Part shown: piece by piece, positions 24,469 through 33,717 of the stretch
Position numbering within the stretch: position 1 is the first letter of the stretch
Layout of the letters: every line of letters starts with the position of its first letter
DNA from: Chitinophaga sancti
GTDB lineage: Bacteria; Bacteroidota; Bacteroidia; Chitinophagales; Chitinophagaceae
Assembly: GCF_034424315.1 (NCBI RefSeq)
Contig: NZ_CP139972.1
Coordinates: 4,836,001 to 4,900,000 of the forward strand
Length of the DNA: 64,000 bases
Direction: 5' to 3'
Position numbers and translations under genes: made by a program
Notes under the pieces: generated by a model
Database searches by the model: none
What the model saw: the letters and a program-made list of their open reading frames with translations, nothing else
What the model was told of the DNA's origin: nothing

Positions 24469-24763
24469 ATGAGTGTAAAAATTACTTGTATTAAAAAGGC
24501 TGGGGAACAACATCAGAATCCCTATGTGGCAATAACAAGTCTGACATGGGTTAATGAAGAAACTAAAGCTACAGGAACCTCCACACGTGAAGAAATGTAT
24601 GACTATATAAAAAAATAAAGGTGGGGTCGCCTATGTCAGGGATAGTCAAGGGAACAAAGCAGAATTAATAGCTCAAATTAGCCCGTCTGGTACGAAATAT
24701 GTGAAAACCAAGGCCGATAATGTCACTTCTGATAACCTATTGAAGTTACCTGAATGCAATTAA
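24469..24763 (+). pseudogene. DUF3892 protein with a frameshift
   Basis: Starting at the ATG at 24469, the frame gives the DUF3892 N-terminus (MSVKITCIKKAGEQHQNPYV, LTWVNEETKATGTSTREEMYDYIKK) and stops at TAA (24616-24618). Skipping one base at that stop restores the family C-terminus (GGVAYVRDSQGNKAELIAQI, then KTKADNVTSDNLLKLPEC) to 24763. A single-base insertion in an A-rich run explains it. A sequencing error or a programmed +1 shift cannot be excluded. Confidence 0.65.
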
Positions 24764-25321
24764 TAGTAAGGAGAAAGGTCAACCGATAATTTAGATGACA
24801 GCAGGTAGTAACTACATGGCCTAACCTTTTCCTGAAACGACGCTCTTCTTTGGCTACATACACTACTTTACAATGCTGGCACTAGAATTAGAAGCTCATG
24901 AAATGAAAATAATATAGGTATAGTAAATGACTGCCATAATTTACATTTCATTATAAGAGGAAGTATTGACAGCATACATGCCCCATGTCTTATAGTGAGT
25001 AATTCTGTCTTGAGATGAGTGGCTTTTTATGTAAGTAAGAAAGAGGATCAACAGCAATGGGATTTGCTTGCCTCTGGAAAGTAGTTTATTCCTTGAGATT
25101 TAAAACAGATTTTTTTTTAAATATTATTAATGCTGGACAATCGGGTGCTGCTGTAATAAGAATGCAGATCAGCTTCATGAATTCTACAAGATCCTGCTGG
25201 CTACCTATGGAGTAATAGAGAAGATTGCAGCGTTGTGTTTGGGAGCTCTCTAACTTTTCCATTCAATTTCGAACGGCTTAAAAAGTTAAAAATAAATAAT
25301 AGCAAACCCTTGCCAACATGG
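24764..25321. other. Non-coding remainder of the tRNA-Ser island
   Basis: No intact gene is visible. About 30 codons ending at 25252 (DQLHEFYKILLATYG, then IEKIAALCLGAL) look protein-like and may be the tail of a deleted gene, with no start and no recognisable family. Confidence 0.35.
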
Positions 25322-25383
25322 AACTTCCCTAAAACAAAAATGCCCATAGAACTTAATCCATGAGCATTCTAAAATTTCGGCGG
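25322..25383. repeat. Right 62-bp direct repeat overlapping the tRNA-Ser end
   Basis: This is the near-identical partner of 22649-22710. On the minus strand it contains the hairpin and T-run that end tRNA-Ser (TGCTCATGGA pairing with the TTCTATGGGCA region, then TTTTTG) plus the last three tRNA bases. Confidence 0.8.
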
Positions 25384-25469
25384 TGAGAGAGGGATTCGAA
25401 CCCTCGGTACAGTTTGACCCGTACGACGGTTTAGCAAACCGTTCCTTTCGGCCACTCAGGCATCTCACC
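25381..25469 (-). tRNA. tRNA-Ser (GCU)
   Basis: The 89-nt minus-strand cloverleaf has acceptor GGTGAGA/TCTCACC, anticodon loop TTTGCTAAA (anticodon GCT), a long variable arm around GTACGGGTCAAACTGTAC and T arm GAGGG-TTCGAAT-CCCTC. The discriminator is G and CCA is not encoded. The long variable arm confirms a class II tRNA. Confidence 0.95.
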
Positions 25470-25668
25470 GAAACTTCCCCCTTAGGGGTTGCAAAAATAA
25501 TAATATTTCTTAATTCTCCAAAAGCAATTAAAAAAAATTATAAAAATCTCTATTCGTTATCATTATCACAAATTATCCCAGCCCCATTTATATCCCGTAT
25601 TAATCATTTACCTTACTAATACCTTTGCGAACTGTTTCCGCCTACTCTTTATTTAAAACCTACAACTA

Positions 25669-26748
25669 ATGAAAGTATTCAATGACGTACTTACTGACCC
25701 CGTGTACACAAAGTCAGACAAATCAGACCCGGCATTCCAAAAATTACTGAAATCGATGATCCGTGACGAACGCGACCTTCCATTTCTTTACCTCACCATC
25801 GAACTCACCCTCACACTGCTCCCCCTGGCCATCCTTTTATTCCTGCCAGTACCTGCCTGGATATGGTGGACCGCTGCCGCTGCTTTTACGTTTTTGAACA
25901 ATTTCAGGTACAAAGGCTCCTTCGGCCTCATGCTACACTGCACCAGCCACCGGGTACTCTTCGAAAAAAAATACCAGCTCCTGAATCATTACCTCCCCTG
26001 GGTAATCGGCCCGCTCTTTGGGCAAACACCTGAAACATATTATAGTCATCACATCGGCATGCACCACCCTGAAAATAACATGCCTGATGACGATTCCTGT
26101 ACCATGCCCTTTCAACGCGATTCCCTCCGGGGCTTCAGCCGTTACCTGGGTAGCTTTTTCTTTACCGGCATTGTACACCTCGCCATGTATTTCATTAAAA
26201 AGAACCGTAAAAAGCTCCTGATCCGCTCCGTAAGAGGGGAGATACTGTATATATTAATGTGTATAGGGCTGTCTTTTGTCAACTTCCCGGCGACCCTGGT
26301 GGTGTTCATCCTGCCATTTGTAATTTCCAGGATTGTGATGATGCTCGGTAACTGGGCACAACATGCCTTCATTTGCGCGGAGAATCCGGATAATTCCTAT
26401 AAAAACAGCATTACCTGTATCAATACTAAGTATAATCATCTATGCTGGAACGACGGCTATCACATCAGCCATCATCTCAAGCCCAGCATGCACTGGACTG
26501 AACATCCTCTGTATTTCAGGAAAACCTTGCATGAATACATTGAGAACGAAGCCATCGTATTTGATGGCATTCACTTCCTGCATGTGTGGTTATGGCTGAT
26601 GACAAAGCGCTACGACCTGCTGGCAAAGCACTATGTGAATATCGGGAACCGGTTTAGTTCAGATGAAGAAGTGATCGCTTTTTTAAAACAACGAACTAAG
26701 AAAATTGACCTGGCCACAATACCGGCGGCAAATGTGGCGGTGGCGTAA
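25669..26748 (+). CDS. Membrane fatty acid desaturase
   Basis: The 359-aa integral membrane protein has the three histidine boxes of desaturases: HCTSHR, then YYSHHIGMHH, then GYHISHHLKPSMHW. Hydrophobic helices lie at about residues 40-75 and 190-230. The boxes hold a di-iron centre that introduces a double bond into an acyl chain with oxygen, tuning membrane fluidity. The regiospecificity cannot be told. A possible -7 box TACCTTTG lies at 25620-25627. It stands as a single gene upstream of fabF. Confidence 0.85.
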   Translation: MKVFNDVLTDPVYTKSDKSDPAFQKLLKSMIRDERDLPFLYLTIELTLTLLPLAILLFLPVPAWIWWTAAAAFTFLNNFRYKGSFGLMLHCTSHRVLFEKKYQLLNHYLPWVIGPLFGQTPETYYSHHIGMHHPENNMPDDDSCTMPFQRDSLRGFSRYLGSFFFTGIVHLAMYFIKKNRKKLLIRSVRGEILYILMCIGLSFVNFPATLVVFILPFVISRIVMMLGNWAQHAFICAENPDNSYKNSITCINTKYNHLCWNDGYHISHHLKPSMHWTEHPLYFRKTLHEYIENEAIVFDGIHFLHVWLWLMTKRYDLLAKHYVNIGNRFSSDEEVIAFLKQRTKKIDLATIPAANVAVA

Positions 26749-27076
26749 AACAGGGAAAACATAAAAAGGGAAGTACAGTGGGGAACAAAAAACAACGCTA
26801 TCTCCCCCTCCCCAAACCACCAAAAATTCTCCCATCTGGCCCAAAAACTGCACGCACTACCAACCTGAACCGCCTGATACTCATCACCCACCTGACAAAT
26901 TTTTATCAAATCGTTCCCAACAAACTCAATACGGCAGGCCCTCCAACGCCTGCCACCGTCCAATTTCCCCCCATTCTTTCTTTATTATATTATATAATTC
27001 TTATGATTATGCATAAACATAAGAATAAGTGCCTAAATTTGCGCTCTAACTTTCGATTTTAAAGTTCAAAAGCAAT
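26749..27076 (+). promoter_or_regulatory. Intergenic region with a fabF promoter box
   Basis: About 330 bp without a gene. A perfect Bacteroidota -7 element TAAATTTG lies at 27034-27041, 36 bp before the fabF start. No clear -33 TTTG stands at the usual spacing. Confidence 0.5.
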
Positions 27077-28339
27077 ATGCGCACTGTTACGTTAAAAAGG
27101 GTTGTGGTTACCGGGCTTGGGGCCTTGACGCCTATCGGAAATGATGTAAACACTTTCTGGAATAGCCTAAAAACAGGGACCAGCGGTGCCGGTCCTATTA
27201 CACGATTCGACACTACAGAGTTTAAAACCAAATTCGCATGCGAACTGAAAGGTTTTGACGTAGAAAAGTACATGGATAAGAAAGATGCCCGTAAAATGGA
27301 CATGTTCACCCAGTACGCAATGGTTGCAGCTCAGGAAGCTGTGGAAGATGCCGGCCTGAACGCTGAAGGCGTTGATAAAACCATGGTCGGTGTTATCTGG
27401 GCTTCCGGTAACGGTGGTATGCAGACCTTCGAAGACCAGATCGTGGAATTCGCTCAGGCTAACTTCGTTCCTAAGTTCAATCCTTTCTTCATTCCCAAGC
27501 TGATCTCCGACATCGCTGCCGGTCAGATCTCCATGAAATATGGGTTCATGGGCGTTAACTACTGTACGGTATCTGCTTGTGCTTCTTCCACCAGTGCGCT
27601 GGTAGACGCCTTCAACTTTATCCGCCTGGGTAAAGCCAACGCTATCGTAGCCGGTGGTTCTGAAGCCCCTGTTACCCGCGCTGGTATCGCAGGTTTCAAT
27701 GCACTGAAAGCCCTCTCCACCCGCAATGACGATCCTACCTCCGCTTCCCGTCCTTTCGACGCTGACCGTGATGGTTTCGTAATGGGCGAAGGCGCTGGCG
27801 CTATCATCCTCGAAGAATACGAACACGCTATCGCAAGAGGTGCCAAAATCTACGCAGAAATGGTAGGTGGTGCAATGTCTGCTGATGCGTATCACCTGAC
27901 TGCTACCCACCCTGAAGGTCTGGGCGCACGCCTGGGTATGACCCGTGCCCTCGAAGATGCTGAACTGAAACCTGAAGATGTTGATTATATCAACGCTCAC
28001 GCTACCTCCACCCCACTGGGTGATGCCAGCGAACTGAAAGGTATCATCGGCGTATTCGGTGATCACGTTAATAAACTGAATATCAGTGCTACCAAGTCTA
28101 TGACGGGTCACCTACTCGGTGCTGCCGGCGCTATCGAAGCCATCGCCAGTATCAAAGCTACCCAGCATAACCTGGTGCCTCCTACCATCAATACTTCTAA
28201 CCTCGGTGAAGGTATCCCAACCAACATGAACCTCACCATCGGTAAAGCACAGGAACGCGAAGTGAATGTGGCAATGAGTAATACTTTCGGTTTCGGCGGT
28301 CACAACGCAATCGTAGTATTTAAGAAGTACAAGGCATAA
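27077..28339 (+). CDS. fabF: 3-oxoacyl-[acyl-carrier-protein] synthase II
   Basis: The 420-aa condensing enzyme has the VVVTGLGALTPIGND start, nucleophile Cys in TVSACASSTSALVDA, His in NAHATSTPLGD, the Lys/His region SMTGHLLGAAGAIEA and the C-terminal FGFGGHNA. It condenses malonyl-ACP with acyl-ACP in fatty acid elongation. Length and motifs are complete. Codon use is distinctly biased (many GCT/GGT codons), as for a highly expressed gene. No acpP neighbour is present here, unlike many genomes. A terminator follows. Confidence 0.95.
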   Translation: MRTVTLKRVVVTGLGALTPIGNDVNTFWNSLKTGTSGAGPITRFDTTEFKTKFACELKGFDVEKYMDKKDARKMDMFTQYAMVAAQEAVEDAGLNAEGVDKTMVGVIWASGNGGMQTFEDQIVEFAQANFVPKFNPFFIPKLISDIAAGQISMKYGFMGVNYCTVSACASSTSALVDAFNFIRLGKANAIVAGGSEAPVTRAGIAGFNALKALSTRNDDPTSASRPFDADRDGFVMGEGAGAIILEEYEHAIARGAKIYAEMVGGAMSADAYHLTATHPEGLGARLGMTRALEDAELKPEDVDYINAHATSTPLGDASELKGIIGVFGDHVNKLNISATKSMTGHLLGAAGAIEAIASIKATQHNLVPPTINTSNLGEGIPTNMNLTIGKAQEREVNVAMSNTFGFGGHNAIVVFKKYKA

Positions 28340-28363
28340 GATTTACGTAACTTATATATAATG

Positions 28364-28396
28364 AAAAAGGCTGCATTTAATAAATGTGGCCTTTTT
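28364..28396 (+). terminator. fabF terminator
   Basis: AAAAAGGCTGCATTTA (28364-28379) pairs with TAAATGTGGCCTTTTT (28381-28396) apart from a central mismatch. It ends in T6. Confidence 0.7.
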
Positions 28397-28411
28397 TGTG
28401 TGCAGTTTGCA

Positions 28412-28609
28412 CAAATACTGTTCGAATACTGCTCAAATGTTCTTTGAATCTTCTCCGAATATCCTCCGAATCTTCTTCGAATGCTCTTTGAATGCTGTTC
28501 GAATGTCCTTCGAATATCCTCCAAATCTCCTTCAAATGTCCTTCGAATGCTCTTCGACACTTCTTCGACACTAGTTCGACGCCTCTTCGATACCTATCCG
28601 AACCCTATT
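28412..28609. repeat. 18 in-phase 11-bp tandem repeats
   Basis: Eighteen consecutive units of exactly 11 bp run without a single insertion or deletion. The consensus is CGAATnYTCTT, with the first four bases nearly fixed (YRAA in 14 of 18, CGAC or CGAT in the rest). The unit length is not a multiple of three, so the reading frames on both strands show an 11-residue periodicity and stay open. The several short ORFs here are therefore by-products. The repeat lies between the fabF terminator and uvrA. Confidence 0.9.
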
Positions 28610-28641
28610 CATTATCAATACCAAAATTACACCACAAGATC

Positions 28642-28690
28642 ACGATAAGTACACCTCTATATCCCCCGGATATACAAGTGTACTTATCGT
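28642..28690. repeat. Long nested palindrome upstream of uvrA
   Basis: ACGATAAGTACAC (28642-28654) and GTGTACTTATCGT (28678-28690) are perfect inverted repeats enclosing a second perfect pair, TATATCC (28658-28664) and GGATATA (28668-28674). There is no T-run. It could be an operator, a cruciform or a palindromic mobile unit. Confidence 0.65.
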
Positions 28691-28835
28691 ACCCTTATAA
28701 TGTCAAAATAGCAACGAATTCCGACCGAATCTCCACCCTATCTCCAAACTCTTCACTAAAAATTTTAGCAAAATCACTAATTATGATGTAGCTTAGTATC
28801 AAATTAACCAGCCCAAAAAGGCTCGCAAATCAAAT

Positions 28836-31718
28836 ATGGCAAAGAAGAAAGAGAATGCATCAACGCCGGTCCTCACACCGGCTACGGCAGATGATCAAAT
28901 AGCTGTGTTTGGCGCCCGGGTTCACAATCTCAAAAACCTGGACCTCACATTACCTAAAAATAAACTGGTTGTTATCACAGGCATCAGTGGCAGCGGGAAA
29001 TCCTCCCTGGCATTCGATACCATCTATGCAGAAGGCCAACGCCGCTACATGGAAAGCTTTTCTGCTTACGCCCGCCAGTTCATCGGCGATATGGAACGCC
29101 CGGATGTTGATAAAATCACCGGCCTATCCCCGGTTATCTCCATCGAACAAAAAACTACCAACAAAAATCCCCGCTCGACCGTAGGGACCATCACCGAAAT
29201 ATATGACTTCCTCCGCCTGCTCTATGCCCGCGTAGGTATCGCATACTCCTATAATACTGGTAAACGCATGACCCGCTTCTCCGAAGAAGAAATCATGGAC
29301 CACGTATTTAAAAATTTCCCGAAAAAGAAACTCGTCATCCTCGCCCCACTTATCCGTGGTCGTAAAGGTCACTACCGCGAACTCTTCGAACAGCTCCGTA
29401 AACAGGGCTACCTCAAAGTACGCGTGAACGGAGAAATCCTCGACCTCAAAGAAAGAATGCAGGTTGACCGTTACAAAATCCACGACATCGAACTCGTGGT
29501 AGACAGAGTACAAGTCCAGGACGATGCCCGTACCCGCATCAGCCAGAGCATTCAAAAAGCCCTGCAAATGGGGAAAGGCCTCCTCTTCATCATGGACAAT
29601 GACACCAATAAAGTCAGCCAGTACTCCAAACAACTCATGTGTGAAGATACCGGCCTCTCCTACGAAGAACCGTCTCCAAACACATTCTCCTTCAACTCAC
29701 CCTATGGCGCCTGCCCCCGCTGTAAAGGCCTCGGTACCATCTACCAGATAGATATGGACGCCGTGATCCCCGATCCAAACGTCTCTATCAATGACGGCGG
29801 CCTCGGTCCACTCGGCGAAGCCAGGGATACCTATACCTTCAAACAGGTACAGCAACTCGCCAAAAAACATAAATTCTCCCTCACCGCCCCCGTTAGTACC
29901 CTGCCCCAGAAAATCATGAACATCCTGCTTTTCGGAGATGAAAATGGTAGCCTGGAAATGGATATGGATTTCGGAGAGAATGGGGAAAACGGATACAATA
30001 CCGATTTCGAAGGAGTTATCAACACCGTTCGCCGTTACTTCAACGACACCTCCTCCGACGCTGTCCGCAACTGGGCCGAAAGCTTCATGAAACTACATAC
30101 CTGCCCTGAATGTAATGGCTCACGCCTCAAAAAGGAAAGCCTCTTCTTCAAGGTAGATGAAAAGAATATCTCCGAACTGGGGAACATGGACCTGGATAAA
30201 CTGGCCATCTGGTTCAAAGACATCGAAAAGCGACTGGATAAGAAACAAAACACCATCGCCAAAGATATCCTCAAAGAAATCAGGGAACGCCTGGGATTCC
30301 TCCTCAATGTAGGGCTGACCTACCTCACCCTGAACCGGGCTACCCGCTCACTCAGCGGTGGTGAAAGTCAGCGTATCCGCCTCGCTACCCAGATCGGCTC
30401 CCAGCTCATGGGCATCACCTACATCCTGGATGAACCAAGTATCGGTCTCCACCAGCGGGATAACATGCAGCTGATCGATGCCCTTCGCAACCTGCGCGAA
30501 ATGGGAAATACCGTGATCGTTGTGGAACACGATAAAGACATCATGCTCCATGCCGACCACCTCATTGACGTAGGCCCGGGTGCCGGCGTACACGGTGGCC
30601 AGATCATTGCCCAGGGTACACCCAAGCAAATCCTGAAACTCAATACACCTACTGCCGGCTACCTGAACGGGAATGCCGCCGGTGCCCTCCCCGCCGAAAG
30701 ACGAAAAGGAAACGGGAAATCACTGGAGCTCAAAGGCGCTACCGGCAATAACCTTAAGAACGTAAGTGTGAAACTGCCACTGGGTACCTTCATCTGCGTA
30801 ACAGGAGTATCTGGTAGCGGAAAGTCTACCCTGATCAATGAAACACTATACCCGATCCTTAGTCAGCACGCCTACGATTCCAAACAGGACCCAATGCCCT
30901 ACAAAAGCATCAAAGGCCTGGAACATATAGATAAAGTAATCGAAATCGACCAGTCACCGATCGGTAGAACACCCCGTAGTAACCCCGCTACCTATTGCGG
31001 GTTCTTTACTGACATCCGTACCCTGTTCTCCCAGGTGCCTGAAGCCAAGATCAGGGGTTATAACGCAGGCCGGTTCTCCTTCAATGTGAAAAGCGGTCGC
31101 TGTGATGTTTGTGAAGGAGGGGGGATGAGAGTGATCGAAATGAACTTCCTCCCGGATGTATATGTACATTGTGAAAAATGTAATGGCCGCAGGTATAATC
31201 GCGAAACACTGGAAATCAGGTATAAAGGGAAATCTATCTCCGATGTATTGGATATGACTGTAGATGAGGCCGTGGAGTTTTTCCAGCCAGTAACGTATAT
31301 CTACCGGAAGATCAAAACCTTACAAGATGTAGGCCTGGGTTATATCACGCTGGGGCAGTCCGCAACCACCTTGTCTGGAGGAGAAGCACAACGCGTAAAA
31401 CTGGCGACTGAATTATCCAAAAAAGATACCGGGAAGACAATTTATATATTGGATGAACCAACGACCGGGCTGCATTTTCAGGATATCCAACTGCTGCTGA
31501 ATGTATTGAATAAACTCGTAGATAGAGGCAATACAGTGCTGGTGATAGAGCATAACCTGGATGTGATAAAGATGGCTGACCATATCATTGACCTGGGTCC
31601 TGAAGGTGGTGCTGGTGGAGGTACAATATTATGTACAGGTACGCCGGAACAGGTAAGTGAGTGTAAAGAGAGCCATACCGCCCGATTCCTGAAACAGGAG
31701 TTGAAAGGCCAGCACTAG
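28836..31718 (+). CDS. uvrA: Excinuclease ABC subunit A
   Basis: The 960-aa damage sensor of nucleotide excision repair has two ABC ATPase modules. The first contains GISGSGKSSLAFDT, CPRCKGLG, CPECNGSRL and LSGGESQRIRLATQIGS. The second contains GVSGSGKSTLINET, the zinc module with CDVCEGGGMR and CEKCNGRRYN, and LSGGEAQRVKLATEL followed by YILDEPTTGLH. It binds damaged DNA as a dimer and loads UvrB. The length is normal. It is a single gene between the repeat/palindrome region and a strong terminator. Confidence 0.97.
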   Translation: MAKKKENASTPVLTPATADDQIAVFGARVHNLKNLDLTLPKNKLVVITGISGSGKSSLAFDTIYAEGQRRYMESFSAYARQFIGDMERPDVDKITGLSPVISIEQKTTNKNPRSTVGTITEIYDFLRLLYARVGIAYSYNTGKRMTRFSEEEIMDHVFKNFPKKKLVILAPLIRGRKGHYRELFEQLRKQGYLKVRVNGEILDLKERMQVDRYKIHDIELVVDRVQVQDDARTRISQSIQKALQMGKGLLFIMDNDTNKVSQYSKQLMCEDTGLSYEEPSPNTFSFNSPYGACPRCKGLGTIYQIDMDAVIPDPNVSINDGGLGPLGEARDTYTFKQVQQLAKKHKFSLTAPVSTLPQKIMNILLFGDENGSLEMDMDFGENGENGYNTDFEGVINTVRRYFNDTSSDAVRNWAESFMKLHTCPECNGSRLKKESLFFKVDEKNISELGNMDLDKLAIWFKDIEKRLDKKQNTIAKDILKEIRERLGFLLNVGLTYLTLNRATRSLSGGESQRIRLATQIGSQLMGITYILDEPSIGLHQRDNMQLIDALRNLREMGNTVIVVEHDKDIMLHADHLIDVGPGAGVHGGQIIAQGTPKQILKLNTPTAGYLNGNAAGALPAERRKGNGKSLELKGATGNNLKNVSVKLPLGTFICVTGVSGSGKSTLINETLYPILSQHAYDSKQDPMPYKSIKGLEHIDKVIEIDQSPIGRTPRSNPATYCGFFTDIRTLFSQVPEAKIRGYNAGRFSFNVKSGRCDVCEGGGMRVIEMNFLPDVYVHCEKCNGRRYNRETLEIRYKGKSISDVLDMTVDEAVEFFQPVTYIYRKIKTLQDVGLGYITLGQSATTLSGGEAQRVKLATELSKKDTGKTIYILDEPTTGLHFQDIQLLLNVLNKLVDRGNTVLVIEHNLDVIKMADHIIDLGPEGGAGGGTILCTGTPEQVSECKESHTARFLKQELKGQH

Positions 31719-31771
31719 CTCACAAAAAACAGGGATGCCCATTTAAAATCAAAAAAACATCGCTAACATCT

Positions 31772-31823
31772 CCCCGAAACAATCAAGGATGTCGTAGACA
31801 CCAGTGATTGTTTCGGGGTTTTT
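31772..31823 (+). terminator. uvrA terminator
   Basis: Perfect 14-bp stem CCCCGAAACAATCA (31772-31785) with TGATTGTTTCGGGG (31805-31818), followed by TTTTT. Confidence 0.85.
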
Positions 31824-31863
31824 ATATTTATCTTCGCCTCCTGAATTGTTATAACCAATAGGC

Positions 31864-32340
31864 ATGAAATATTTTTCCGGCATTATAGCCCTCCTACTCC
31901 TGGTAGTATTTGCGGCTTGTGAGGATGAAACCAAGACCTGTGACCAGACCCTGCTCGCAAATCTTGGTATTAACTTTAAAAAAGACTCACTGAACGGCTT
32001 CATCAATAAAGATACGATCTGGCCAAAAGTAAGCCTGTGTGCACTTGGCAAAGACACCCTTATCAGGCGGGAAGCCAGATCCAGTATATATTTCGCACTT
32101 GACCCACAGCACGATACCTGCCGTTTCTTCCTGAAACTGGACTCTGCCGCCGTGGCAGATACCCTGACCTTCAGGTATACACGCACCCCTCACTTTATTT
32201 CACCAGGCTGCGGATTCACGACTTTTTCTACATTAGATACTGTGATCTGCACCTACCATACAATCAACGCTTTACACATAAATAACCGGGAGGTAACAAG
32301 TGGTAATATTCAGAACATTACTTTATACTTTATTTATTAG
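31864..32340 (+). CDS. DUF6452-family lipoprotein
   Basis: The 158-aa protein has a lipoprotein signal (IIALLLLVVFAAC, lipid Cys at about residue 19) and a small beta-sandwich-like domain with several Cys (TCDQTLLANLGINFKKDS, GCGFTTFSTLDTVICTYHTIN). This pattern fits DUF6452, a Bacteroidota family of unknown role usually paired with DUF6048. The last 41 bp overlap the start of the DUF6048-type gene, so both are co-translated. A -7-like TATCTTCG lies at 31829-31836. Confidence 0.8.
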   Translation: MKYFSGIIALLLLVVFAACEDETKTCDQTLLANLGINFKKDSLNGFINKDTIWPKVSLCALGKDTLIRREARSSIYFALDPQHDTCRFFLKLDSAAVADTLTFRYTRTPHFISPGCGFTTFSTLDTVICTYHTINALHINNREVTSGNIQNITLYFIY

Positions 32341-33151
32341 CCTGTTCGCGGTCTCCGCGCAGGCACAGGTGAAGAAGGATACGATCCCGGCTGCTGTAAA
32401 GCGCCCATCCACCACCTCTTTCAAATCGCCATCGGCTAAAGACACCACCAGCCCCAAAGCAAAATCTGCCAAAGATTCTGCCACACTGAAAGCTGGCCCT
32501 TTAGCAAATAAAATTGAAGACAGCATCTACCTGTCAAATGGCGGTATCCGCCTCGGCCTCGATATCAGCCGCTTTACTTTGCTGTATTTCCAACCTTACA
32601 GAAAAGACGTCACCGTCCAGGCAGATGTACGCCTTGGTCAAAAGATCTATGGCGCCATCGAAACAGGCTGGAACAGCACCTCCCATAGCACCGACACCAC
32701 CTATTCCTACAAAGGAAGTGGGATCTACAGCACCATCGGTATCGACTACGACTTCATGAAGAAAAAGGAGACTACGGAGCAAAATATGCTCTATGCCGGT
32801 ATCCGATACGGCTTTGCCCGTAATACCTATGAGGTGTCACATTTTATTATGACCAACGATTACTGGCATACAACTATAGAAGGTAATTACCCTAAAACCA
32901 CTATTACCGCGCACTGGATCGAACTGGTATTTGGATTAAGAGTGGAAGCAGCTAAAAACCTGTTCCTGGGATGGGGTATAAGAGAAAAGATCATGCTGCA
33001 TAGCAGCGCCGAAGATTCACATCCCCCTATCGTGATTCCTGGTTATGGCAGTGGCACCAAAAGATCACAGTTTGATATGACTTATACCGTATCTTATATG
33101 ATACCACTTTACAAAGTGAAAGTGCATGTACCAAGAGACGGGAAAAAATAA
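32300..33151 (+). CDS. DUF6048-family outer-membrane protein
   Basis: I take the GTG at 32300 as start because it directly follows a GGGAGG ribosome site and gives a clean signal peptide (LLYTLFISLFAVSAQAQ). After a Lys/Ser/Pro-rich linker (to about residue 65), the protein is a small barrel-like domain (GGIRLGLDISRFTLLYFQPYRK, YAGIRYGFARNTYEVSHF, YMIPLYKVKVH). It overlaps the DUF6452 lipoprotein gene. The conserved pairing suggests they form an outer-membrane complex whose function is not known. Confidence 0.8.
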   Translation: MVIFRTLLYTLFISLFAVSAQAQVKKDTIPAAVKRPSTTSFKSPSAKDTTSPKAKSAKDSATLKAGPLANKIEDSIYLSNGGIRLGLDISRFTLLYFQPYRKDVTVQADVRLGQKIYGAIETGWNSTSHSTDTTYSYKGSGIYSTIGIDYDFMKKKETTEQNMLYAGIRYGFARNTYEVSHFIMTNDYWHTTIEGNYPKTTITAHWIELVFGLRVEAAKNLFLGWGIREKIMLHSSAEDSHPPIVIPGYGSGTKRSQFDMTYTVSYMIPLYKVKVHVPRDGKK

Positions 33152-33267
33152 TTCAGGGGCTGGCTAAAAAGTAAAATGAAGGCGCTGAGAATTGCGTAAA
33201 AGCCATTTCGTCTCCATCACCCACCCGAGAGAAGGTGCCCTTTTTAGTCAGTCACTTATTAATTCGC

Positions 33268-33717
33268 TTATGCTGGTCTTACCATATCAATATGCGGCAA
33301 CCCGTGGTCATCATACTCCTCACTCACCTGCTCAAAACCCAACTCACTATAAAACTTCAACAAATACGACTGCGCACTGATCTTCACCGCTACCTTTCCA
33401 TAATGGTCTTCTATCACCGCCAGCGTACGCTTCATCAATTCCTTCCCTGCTCCCTGCCCACGTACTTCCTTCGTCGTTAACACTCTCCCAAAAGCCGCCT
33501 CCTCGTATTTCTTCCCCGGACCAAAAATCCTGGTATACGCCACCACTTTTCCGCTTTCGTCCACCCCAAACAGGTGCAGTGCCTCCTGGTCATAATCATC
33601 CAGGTCCTCCGCCAAACAATTCTGCTCTATAATAAACACATTGAACCGAACCTGCATGATAGCATACAACTCATTATTTGTTAACTCCTCAAAGGATTTA
33701 GTAAACCATTGTATCAT
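33268..33717 (-). CDS. ElaA-like GNAT acetyltransferase
   Basis: The 149-aa protein follows the ElaA pattern: FEELTNNELYAIMQVRFNVFIIEQNC at the N-terminus, then AYTRIFGPGK and the acetyl-CoA loop GRVLTTKEVRGQGAGKELM, ending with FYSELGFEQVSEEY. It transfers an acetyl group from acetyl-CoA to an unknown amine. It is convergent with the DUF6048 gene and stands alone. Confidence 0.85.
   Translation of the reverse strand: MIQWFTKSFEELTNNELYAIMQVRFNVFIIEQNCLAEDLDDYDQEALHLFGVDESGKVVAYTRIFGPGKKYEEAAFGRVLTTKEVRGQGAGKELMKRTLAVIEDHYGKVAVKISAQSYLLKFYSELGFEQVSEEYDDHGLPHIDMVRPA

Noticed and set aside
25286..25619. Short ORFs on both strands around tRNA-Ser
   Set aside because: They are translations of the tRNA gene and its terminator.
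27167..28111. Long minus-strand ORF opposite fabF
   Set aside because: It is a shadow of a highly biased gene whose synonymous choices avoid antisense stops, with no start context and no family features.
28412..28609. CRISPR array
   Set aside because: Units are 11 bp with no spacers and no cas genes nearby.
28300..28791. Several overlapping short ORFs with 11-residue repeats on both strands
   Set aside because: They all arise from the 11-bp tandem repeat, which keeps every frame open. No ribosome site or non-repeat domain supports translation.
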